A stretch of DNA of 64,000 bases from Streptomyces tuirus. Lineage in GTDB: Bacteria > Actinomycetota > Actinomycetes > Streptomycetales > Streptomycetaceae. Position numbers and translations under genes: made by a program. This document shows positions 56,572-64,000 of this stretch, piece after piece. The notes beneath the pieces are model-generated. The model ran no database searches. It was not told where the DNA came from and was given only the letters and a program-made list of their open reading frames with translations. The DNA is taken from assembly GCA_018195615.1 (NCBI GenBank), contig JAGTPG010000002.1:4767501-4831500 (forward strand), in the 5' to 3' direction. Numbering within the stretch: the first letter of the stretch is position 1; each line of letters begins with the position of its first letter.

Positions 56572-58871
56572 ATGAACGCGCCGTACGACGGTGACCACGG
56601 CCGTGCCGTGGGCAGCTCGGGCTACCCCGAGCCGGGCGCGCCCGAGGGCTCGCCGCCCGAGCACGGCCAGGTGCCGCCGCAGCCGCCCGCGGACATGTAC
56701 CTCCAGGACGCCTACGACCAGGACCCCTACCGGGCGCAGGACCTCTCCGCCCAGGACCCGGTGGCCGAGGCCCTCTACGACCGTGCCGCACACCCCCCGC
56801 CCCCGCCGGGCACGTACCAGCCGCAGCTCTACGGCCAACCGCCGCAGTCGCCCTACGCGCCCGACCCGCGGGTGTGGGCCCAGACACCCCCGCCAGAGCC
56901 GGAAGGCCCCACCCGGCACCTGCCCTACGGCGACGACACCCGGACCACCCAGTTCGTGGGCGTGGACGACCTCGTCTCCCAGGCCGGCGAGCCGCGCCAG
57001 GAACCCGACGCCTTCGCACACCTCTTCCGGGACCAGCAGCAGAGCAGCGGCCACCCGTCGTACGACTCGCCGTCTGTCCCCGGCCCTGCCCCGGCCCGGG
57101 CCAGATGGCGCAGGGGCAGTACGCGGCGCAGGGCCCGTACGCGGCGGGCCCCTACGGTGCTCCCGGTGAGACCGTGGCGACACCGGCGGTGGACGCCGCC
57201 CCCGGCCCGGAGCCCGCCGCCTCCCCCGAGCCGAAGAAGGGCGGCCGCGCCGGCGGCCTGCTGAAATCCAGCGCCGTGATGGCGGCCGGCACGATGGTCT
57301 CCCGCCTCACCGGCTTCATCCGCTCCGCGCTGATCGTGTCGGCCATCGGTGTCGGCTTCCTCGGTGACACCTTCCAGGTCGCCTACCAGCTGCCGACGAT
57401 GATCTACATCCTCACGGTCGGCGGCGGTCTCAACTCCGTTTTCGTGCCGCAGCTCGTGCGCGCCATGAAAGACGACGAGGACGGCGGCGAGGCGTACGCC
57501 AACCGCCTGCTGACCCTCGTCATGGTGGCGCTCGGCGTACTCACCGCACTCGCGATCTTCGGCGCGCCGCTCCTGATGCGTCTGATGTCCCCCTCGATCG
57601 CCGGCGACCCCGCGGCGAACCAGGTCGGCATCACCTTCGTGCAGTACTTCCTGCCCTCGATCTTCTTCATGGGCGTCCACGTGGTGATGGGCCAGATCCT
57701 CAACGCCCGCGGGAAGTTCGGCGCGATGATGTGGACCCCGGTCCTGAACAACATCGTCATCATCGTGACGCTGGGCATGTTCATCTACGTCTACGGCACC
57801 GCCGCCGAGTCCGGGATGAAGGTCACCACCATCCCGCCGGAGGGCCAGCGCCTCCTCGGCATCGGTGTCCTGCTCGGTCTCGTGGTCCAGGCGCTGGCGA
57901 TGATCCCTTACCTGCGTGAGACCGGCTTCCGGCTGCGGCTGCGTTTCGACTGGAAGGGCCAAGGCCTCGGCAAGGCCGTCACGCTCGCCAAGTGGACGGT
58001 CCTGTTCGTCCTCGCCAACCAGGCCGGCGCCATGATCGTCATCTGGCTGTCCACGGCGGCGGGCAAGGCCTCGCCCATCGACGGCACCGGCTACTCCGCC
58101 TACGCCAACGCACAGCTGATCTGGGGCCTGCCGCAGGCCATCATCACCGTCTCCCTCATGGCCGCGCTGCTGCCGCGACTGTCGCGCTCGGCGGCCGAGG
58201 GCGACGGCGGCGCCGTCCGCGACGACATCTCCCAGGGCCTGCGCACCACGGCGGTCGCCATCGTGCCGATCGCGTTCGGTTTCCTCTCGCTCGGCATCCC
58301 GATGTGCACGCTGATGTTCGGCTCCTCGGGCACCAGCGAAGCCACCAACATGGGCTACATGCTGATGGCGTTCGGTCTGGGCCTGATTCCTTACTCGGTG
58401 CAGTACGTCGTGCTGCGCGCCTTCTACGCCTACGAGGACACCCGGACTCCCTTCTACAACACGGTCATCGTGGCCGCGGTCAACGCGGGCGCCTCGGCGG
58501 TCTGTTACTTCGTCATCCCGTCCCGCTGGGCCGTGGTCGGCATGGCCGCCTCCTACGGTCTGGCCTACGCGATCGGCGTCGGCGTGGCCTGGCGCCGACT
58601 GCGCAAGCGGCTGGGCGGGGACCTCGACGGCTCCCGTGTCCTGCGGACTTACGCCCGGCTGTGCATCGCGTCGATCCCGGCCGCCCTGCTCAGCGGCGCG
58701 GCCTGCTACGGCATCGGTCACACGCTCGGCCAGGGTGTCTTCGGCTCACTCGCCGCGTTGGTGGCCGGTGGTGCCGTTCTTCTCGGGATCTTCTTCGTCG
58801 CCGCCCGCCGCATGCGCATCGAGGAACTCAACTCGCTGGTCGGCATGGTCCGCGGACGCCTGGGACGCTGA
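56572..58871 (+). CDS. murJ: MurJ/MviN lipid II flippase, frame broken once
   Basis: About 767 residues. The cytoplasmic N-terminus of about 220 residues is Pro/Gln/Tyr-rich (AAHPPPPPGTYQPQLYGQPP), then 14 helices begin with SSAVMAAGTMVSRLTGFIRS. Typical motifs are FLGDTFQVAYQLPTMIY, LPSIFFMGVHVVMGQILNAR and VVLRAFYAYEDTRTPFYN. It moves lipid II across the membrane. One C is missing near 57100 (PGPAP-GQMAQG). ATG at 56572 follows the DUF6049 gene by 43 bases. A pseudokinase gene follows, similar to the domain fused to MviN in mycobacteria. Confidence 0.95.
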
Positions 58872-58989
58872 GTCGGGGGTAGGCGCACAACCATCGTCAG
58901 CCACCGCGTGTCGTGCATAGCGGCGGACTGTGGGCACAATTGGTTTCGGCGTCGGACGGCGCGCAACGGATGGGGAGGCAGGAACGACG

Positions 58990-60688
58990 GTGGCGGAACG
59001 GAGCACGGCTGCCGTCGACGTGGCAGACAACAGCGACGAGACGTCGCTGACCGCGAAGGCGGACCAGTCCACGGCCGACGGGGTGGCCAAGAACCGGGAG
59101 CGGGACACGGACAGCGACGAGGTACAGGAGAGCATTCGGACCGACGGTTCCGGAACGACCTCGCCGACTGAACTGCACAGTGGGCACAAGCTCGCCAGAC
59201 GCTACCGCCTCGAGGAGTGCGTCACCCGTCTGGACGGTTTCAGCAGCTGGCGTGCCGTGGACGAGAAGCTCCGCCGTGCCGTCGGCGTGCACATCCTGCC
59301 CGCGGACCACTCTCGGGCGCGCTCCGTCCTGGCCGCCGCCCGCTCCTCCGCCCTCCTGGGCGACCCACGCTTCGTCCAGGTGCTGGACGCGGTGGAGGAG
59401 AACGACCTCGTCTACGTCGTCCACGAGTGGCTCCCCGACGCGACGGAACTGACCACGCTCCTCGCCGCCGGGCCGCTGGAGCCGTACGACGCCTACCAGA
59501 TGGTCAGCCAGGTCTCCTCCGCCATGGCCGCCGCGCACCGCGAGGGCCTCGCCCATCTGCGGCTGAATCCCAACGCCGTCCTGCGCGCCTCGACCGGCCA
59601 GTGGCGCATCCGCGGCCTCGCAGTGAACGCCGCCCTGCGGGGCATCTCGTCCGAGACCCCCCAGCGCACCGACACCGAGGCCATCGGCGCCCTGCTGTAC
59701 GCGTCGCTCACTCAGAGGTGGCCGTACGAGAGTGACGCCTACGGCCTGTCCGGGCTGCCGAAGGACATCGGCCTGATCGCGCCCGACCAGGTACGCGCCG
59801 GGGTACACCGCGGCCTGTCCGAGCTGTCCATGCGCGCGCTCGTCAACGACGGCGCCACCGCCTCCCGGCACGAGTCGCCGTGCACCACGCCGGAGGAACT
59901 GGTGAAGGCGATCGGTGAGATGCCCCGCATCCGTCCGCCGGAGCCGGCGTTCACCGCCCCGCCCGAATACCAGCGCACGACGTATCAGCAGGGCACGTAC
60001 GGGCGCCAGGCGCCGCACCCCGGTGCCACGCAGCCGGTCCCGACCCCGCTCCCCCGCTGCAGAGTCGCACGGGCAAGGCCCTGAAGTGGGCCGTCTCCGC
60101 GCTGCTGATCGCCGCGTTGGGTCTCGGCAGCTGGCAGCTGGCGGACGCGCTGATGGACCAGGGCGGGAAGACCGACGAGCCGAAGCAGACGCAGACGAAC
60201 GACGGGGACGACAAGGCCCGAAGAAGCCCGCGTCCGGCAAGCCCATCGCCATCAGCGGTGCACGCGACTTCGATCCCTTCGGCCCCGACGGTTCCGAGAA
60301 GCCGTCCGCCATAGGGAAGGTCTACGACAGCAGCACCGCCACGTACTGGCAGACGGACTACTACCTGAGCTCCGACTTCGGGCGTCTCAAGTCGGGTGTC
60401 GGCGTCATCCTCGACCTCGGCAAGGTCCAGCAGGTCGGGAAGGTGACGGTCACTTTCGTGGGGGACACCTCGGTCGAGCTCCGCAGTGCGAGTGCGGACG
60501 CGGGCTCGGAGCCGACGTCCTTCGACGCCTACACCAAGGTCGCGGAGGGCACCGGGACGACGGTGGAACTGAAGCCCGGCAAGTCCCTCGAGAGCCGTTA
60601 TCTCCTGGTGTGGCTGACCAAGCTGCCCGTGCAGGCGGACGACGGCAAGTGGCGCGGCAGGGTGGCGGACATCAAGGTGACCAGCTGA
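58990..60688 (+). CDS. Ser/Thr pseudokinase with C-terminal discoidin-like domain, frame broken twice
   Basis: About 566 residues. A 65-residue acidic head precedes a kinase fold (ARRYRLEECVTRLDGFSSWR; GDPRFVQVLDAVEENDLVYV). The active-site signatures are lost: the HRD position reads HLRLNPN and the DFG position RGLAV. After Pro-rich linker one membrane helix follows (WAVSALLIAALGLGSWQLA), then an extracellular domain that reads ARDFDPFGPDG and TYWQTDYYLSS, like a discoidin/F5-8 domain. Breaks near 60052 and 60222 each lack one C. In mycobacteria this module is fused to MurJ and regulated through phosphothreonine binding. Confidence 0.88.
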
Positions 60689-60715
60689 CGGCATCTGCCT
60701 CGAGGAAGGAGGCCG

Positions 60716-61441
60716 ATGGCAGACGGCACCGAGTACGACGGAGTGAGCGATCAGGACCTGCTCGCCCGCCACGTGGAAGGCGACCCGGACACCTTCGGTG
60801 AGCTCGTGCGGCGACATCGCGACCGTCTCTGGGCCGTCGCCCTGCGGACACTGGGAGACCGCGAGGAGGCCGCTGACGCGGTGCAGGACGCCCTCGTTTC
60901 CGCCTACCGGGCCGCCCACACCTTCCGGGGCCAGTCGGCCGTCACAACGTGGCTGCACAGGATCACGGTGAACGCCTGCCTGGATCGCGCCCGCAAGGTG
61001 GCTTCCCGTAAGACCTCACCCGTCGACGACACCGAGCGCCTGGAGCAGTTGCTGGAGCCGCACGAGTCGGCTTCCGCACCCGCCGAACGCAACGATCTCC
61101 ACCGGCAGCTCATCGAGGCCCTCGGAACCCTTCCGGCCGACCAGCGGGCCGCGCTCGTTCTGGTGGACATGCAGGGCTACCCGGTCGCGGAGGCGGCCCG
61201 CATCCTCGACGTGCCGACCGGCACGGTGAAGAGCCGATGCTCGCGTGGTAGAGCCAGACTCCTGCCGCTGCTCACCCATCTACGGCCGGACGGCAGCGGT
61301 GACGTCAAGAAGCCGGGCGGAGAACGGAACCGGACGCAGGGGCCGGCCGTCCCACCCGCAGCGGGACCGCATCGAGCGGAACCACCGGACACAGGACCGA
61401 GCGACTCAGCTGCAGTGAAGGGCGGAGGTGGACGAGCGTGA
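60716..61441 (+). CDS. sigM: ECF sigma factor SigM
   Basis: 241 residues. Region 2 is FGELVRRHRDRLWAVALRTL then GDREEAADAVQDALVSAYRA; region 4 is LPADQRAALVLVDMQGYPVA then EAARILDVPTGTVKSRCSRG. A Pro-rich tail follows. GGAGG lies 4 bases before the ATG. Its stop overlaps the start of the anti-sigma gene (ATG-free GTGA at 61438), typical of sigma/anti-sigma pairs. The group controls envelope stress and, in Streptomyces, osmotic stress and sporulation genes. Confidence 0.94.
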   Translation: MADGTEYDGVSDQDLLARHVEGDPDTFGELVRRHRDRLWAVALRTLGDREEAADAVQDALVSAYRAAHTFRGQSAVTTWLHRITVNACLDRARKVASRKTSPVDDTERLEQLLEPHESASAPAERNDLHRQLIEALGTLPADQRAALVLVDMQGYPVAEAARILDVPTGTVKSRCSRGRARLLPLLTHLRPDGSGDVKKPGGERNRTQGPAVPPAAGPHRAEPPDTGPSDSAAVKGGGGRA

Positions 61442-62351
61442 CGTCGACGACAGACATGGCCGGGCACCCGGACGTCGCGGAGATCTCCGACCTCACCGAG
61501 GGCCTGCTCCCACCGTCCCGGAGCAGCGACGTGCGTCGGCATCTGGATGAGTGCGAGCTCTGCTCGGACGTCCATGCCTCCTTGGAGGAGATCCGCGGAC
61601 TGCTCGGTACGCTGCCGGGCCCGCCGCGCATGCCCGCCGATGTCGCGGGCCGCATCGATGCCGCTCTCGCCGCCGAAGCCCTGCTGAATGCCAGGGACCC
61701 GAGCCCGCGGAGAGCCCGGTGCCGGCGAGTACCCCCCTCCCCAGTCCGAGGACGACAACGGTGCGCGTGTTTCACGTGAAACATCGGCGCCCGTCGACCG
61801 GCCCGCCGGACGCCCCGCTCTTCCACCACCGGCCCCGGCCGCAAAGATCGCACACGGAACGGGCGCCGAAGGATCGCCGTTCTGGGACCGTCTTCACAGT
61901 CGCCGCCCTCGGGCTGGGCTCTGTTCTGCTGTCGTCACTCGACGACAGCAAGCCGCCACGCGACACGGCGGGCGAGCAGCAGACCGCCGCCGCGGACACC
62001 TTCTCCGAGGGAAGCTGCGGCAGCAGGTGACCGATCTTCTGGCCGAGAACCAGAGCGAGGGAGGCGGCTCCCGAACCCCTTCGGCGCGGAGACCCACGGG
62101 ACCAACCATCCCAGGGTCTTGAGGGAGCCCTCTGTGCCGGGCTGCGTCCGCGACGGGATCGGGCGCAAGGACGCCGCCCTCGCGGTCGAGAACGGCAGGT
62201 ACCAGGGGAAGAAGGCGATGCTCGTGCTGCTCCCGACGCTTCCGACGACACTCGGGTCACTGCCTACATCGTCGACGCGACCTGTGTCGATCATTCGGCG
62301 TCCACCGCAGCGGGCAAGATCCTCCTGAAGCGTTCCTACCCGTCCTCCTGA
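61438..62351 (+). CDS. Anti-sigma factor for SigM (zinc-finger-type), frame broken at least six times
   Basis: About 306 residues after repair. GTG at 61438 overlaps the sigM stop. LTEGLLPPSRSSDVRRHLDE then CELCSDVHASLEEIRG is the anti-sigma zinc-finger-like head (HLDxCxxC). A mid-protein helix VFTVAALGLGSVLLSSL spans the membrane. The extracellular part has FSEGKLRQQVTDLLAE, VPGCVRDGIGRKDAALAV and VTAYIVDATCVDHSAS, ending near 62351. Breaks near 61705, 61735, about 61880 (two bases), about 62020, about 62100 and about 62240 appear as missing bases. A parS sits inside and reads VSRET. Confidence 0.85.
61769..61782. other. parS (ParB-binding) site inside the anti-sigma gene
   Basis: Perfect GTTTCACGTGAAAC, read in the gene's frame as VSRET. 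Confidence 0.93.
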
Positions 62352-62423
62352 GGGAGCGCTTGGTCCTCGCCGTGCGTGGTTACCCGCACGCGGTGCCGCA
62401 TCACCGTGTGCCCGGACACAGTG

Positions 62424-62449
62424 GGAATGCGCGCCCCTTAGGATCCGTT
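62424..62449 (+). promoter_or_regulatory. Sigma-R promoter of trxBA
   Basis: GGAAT at 62424-62428, exactly 18 bases, then GTT at 62447-62449: the disulfide-stress sigma-R consensus. It lies about 72 bases before the trxB start. In S. coelicolor trxBA is a known sigma-R target. Confidence 0.9.
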
Positions 62450-62520
62450 GGGTGGGGTGAGAGTTCCGAGAGAAGCTCCCACCGGTCGAACGACGCAGAC
62501 CAGAGACGAGGAATCAAGCC

Positions 62521-63487
62521 GTGAGCGACGTCCGTAACGTGATCATCATCGGCTCCGGGCCCGCCGGCTACACGGCGGCGCTCTACACCGCGCGCGCGTC
62601 GCTGAAGCCACTGGTGTTCGAAGGTGCCGTCACCGCCGGTGGTGCGCTCATGAACACCACCGACGTCGAGAACTTCCCGGGCTTCCAGGACGGCATCATG
62701 GGCCCCGAGCTCATGGACAACATGCGCGCCCAGTCGGAGCGCTTTGGTGCCGAGCTCGTCCCGGACGACATCGTGGCTGTCGACCTGGCCGGTGAGATCA
62801 AGACCGTCACCGACACGGCCGGTACCGTTCACCGGGCCAAGGCCGTCATCGTCGCCACCGGTTCGCAGCACCGCAAGCTCGGTCTGCCGAACGAGGACGC
62901 CCTCTCCGGCCGAGGGTGTCCTGGTGCGCCACCTGTGACGGGTTCTTCTTCAAGGACCAGGACATTGCCGTGATCGGTGGTGGCGACACCGCCATGGAGG
63001 AGGCCACCTTCCTCTCGCGGTTCGCCAAGTCCGTGACCGTCGTCCACCGCCGTGACACCCTGCGCGCCTCCAAGGCCATGCAGGAGCGTGCGTTCGCCGA
63101 CCCGAAGATCACATTCGTGTGGGACAGCGAGGTCGCCGAGATCCAGGGTGACCCGAAGCTCTCGGGCCTGAAGCTGCGCAACCTCAAGACCGGCGAGCTC
63201 TCGGACCTGCCGGTGACCGGTCTCTTCATCGCCATCGGCCACGACCCTCGCACAGAGCTCTTCAAGGCCAGCTCGACCTGGACGAAGAGGGCTACCTGAA
63301 GGTGGACGCACCGTCGACGCGCACGAACCTGACCGGTGTGTTCGGTGCCGGTGATGTGGTCGACCACACCTACCGTCAGGCGATCACTGCGGCCGGGACC
63401 GGCTGCTCCGCCGCTCTCGACGCCGAGCGCTACCTCGCCGCCCTCGCGGACGAGGAGCAGCCGGAGCCCGAGAAGACCTCTGTCTGA
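62521..63487 (+). CDS. trxB: Thioredoxin reductase, frame broken twice
   Basis: About 322 residues. The FAD motif IIIGSGPAGYTAALYTARAS opens it, the redox-active CATC lies in GVSWCATCDGFFFKDQDIAV, GGGDTAMEEATFL binds NADPH, and GVFGAGDVVDHTYRQAITAA closes. It reduces thioredoxin with NADPH. Breaks near 62912 and 63272 each lack one G. GTG at 62521 starts MSDVRNVIIIGSG. The trxA gene follows after 45 bases. Confidence 0.95.
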
Positions 63488-63532
63488 CCCCTCCCTACCC
63501 GCCCCACGCACCAACCAGTTAAGGAGCCCGCC

Positions 63533-63865
63533 GTGGCCGGCACCCTGAAGAACGTGACCGACGACTCCTTCGAGCAGGACGTCCTCAAGAGCGACAAGCC
63601 CGTCCTGGTGGACTTCTGGGCCGCCTGGTGCGGTCCGTGCCGCCAGATCGCGCCGTCCCTCGAGGCGATCGCCTCCGAGTACGGCGACAAGATCGAGGTC
63701 GTCAAGCTGAACATCGACGAGAACCCGGGTACGGCCGCCAAGTACGGCGTCATGTCCATCCCTACGCTGAACGTCTACCAGGGTGGCGAGGTCGCCAAGA
63801 CCATCGTCGGCGCGAAGCCGAAGGCCGCGATCATTCGCGACCTCGAGGACTTCATCGCCGAGTGA
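63533..63865 (+). CDS. trxA: Thioredoxin
   Basis: 110 residues, unbroken: FWAAWCGPCRQIAPSLEAIA holds the WCGPC redox centre and VMSIPTLNVYQGGEV the cis-Pro loop. GTG at 63533 has AAGGAG 8 bases upstream. It is cotranscribed with trxB from the sigma-R promoter and ends in a strong hairpin. Confidence 0.97.
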   Translation: MAGTLKNVTDDSFEQDVLKSDKPVLVDFWAAWCGPCRQIAPSLEAIASEYGDKIEVVKLNIDENPGTAAKYGVMSIPTLNVYQGGEVAKTIVGAKPKAAIIRDLEDFIAE

Positions 63866-63895
63866 CACGACTGGGCCGTCGCACCGGCGGTGCAT

Positions 63896-63909
63896 GTTTC
63901 ACGTGAAAC
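63896..63909. other. parS (ParB-binding) site
   Basis: Perfect GTTTCACGTGAAAC, 31 bases after the trxA stop. Confidence 0.93.
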
Positions 63910-63913
63910 ACGC

Positions 63914-63940
63914 ATGGGCCAACCGGAAGGGTTGGCCCAT
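63914..63940 (+). terminator. Terminator hairpin after trxA
   Basis: ATGGGCCAACC and GGTTGGCCCAT pair exactly over a 5-base loop, followed by TCGTT. Confidence 0.85.
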
Positions 63941-63958
63941 TCGTTCTGCCGGTTGCTT

Positions 63959-64000
63959 CTACAGCGGTCGCAGCGCCGGTTCCTTCTGCACAGCTCCCAG
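63959..64000 (-). CDS. C-terminal end of a leftward gene cut by the window edge
   Basis: The minus-strand frame reads LGAVQKEPALRPL then a stop at 63959-63961. Convergence on trxA after a terminator fits a real gene end, but 13 residues do not identify it. Confidence 0.4.
   Translation of the reverse strand: MGAVQKEPALRPL

Noticed and set aside
56925..58721. 598-residue open frame on the minus strand
   Set aside because: Mirror of the murJ frame; His/Asp/Arg-rich and with no recognisable family.
1..64000. tRNA, rRNA, insertion sequences, CRISPR
   Set aside because: None recognised by eye; a tRNAscan-SE or ISfinder run would be needed to exclude them formally.

Overview
The window is high-GC actinobacterial DNA, almost certainly from the oriC-proximal core of a Streptomyces chromosome. 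Markers are ssgA with an IclR-type ssgR beside it, a fused CydDC, rpsF-ssb-rpsR-rplI next to dnaB, femX, a PadR gene beside inositol-1-phosphate synthase, and the run murJ - pseudokinase - sigM - anti-sigma - trxB - trxA. From memory this is the usual Streptomyces order leading towards parAB, rpmH and dnaA, which would lie beyond the right edge. Ten perfect copies of the 14-bp Streptomyces parS (ParB) site and two one-mismatch copies support an origin-proximal position.

Layout. 1-2800 is an accessory strip: a partial candidate Fe(II)/2-oxoglutarate oxygenase, a PLP aminotransferase and a decayed luciferase-like monooxygenase. 2900-8530 holds a HAD phosphatase, an M23 peptidase and CydDC. 8535-11110 is cydA-cydB with a Rex operator. 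11200-17900 holds a cyclophilin-like protein, HisC, a LacI regulator, a metallophosphoesterase, a two-TM protein and a Nudix-like membrane protein. 17939-19805 is thiC with a partial TPP riboswitch. 19977-31200 holds YibE/F, SsgA/SsgR, small membrane proteins, a cupin, a low-molecular-weight phosphatase with cystathionine gamma-lyase, a LysR regulator, a Nudix hydrolase, a globin-reductase, a GNAT protein and a heme-binding-protein fragment. 31176-35000 holds an MFS/MarR divergent pair, a GNAT and a serine hydrolase. 35000-40130 is the replication/ribosome block. 40390-48120 holds a membrane protein, FemX, an alanine-racemase-like protein, GT87, a secreted orphan and a class A PBP. 48430-54000 holds PadR with an unusual operator array, Ino1, an MFS protein, a Pro/Gln-rich anchored protein and the CCA enzyme. 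54135-64000 is a cell-envelope and redox run ending in trxBA.

Shared themes: envelope assembly (M23, FemX, PBP, MurJ, pseudokinase), redox and oxygen sensing (Rex/cyd, sigma-R/trxBA, globin-reductase), thiol metabolism (Ino1 for mycothiol, cystathionine lyase) and sporulation (SsgA/SsgR).

Sequence quality matters. About 35 reading-frame breaks in at least 21 otherwise intact, mostly conserved genes all behave as net missing bases, usually one, and usually in a G or C run. This looks like uncorrected sequencing or assembly indels, not biological decay, so I annotate those loci as whole genes. Only the fragments at 2405-2789 and 30887-31120 look like true remnants. No tRNA, rRNA, insertion sequence or CRISPR array was recognised.
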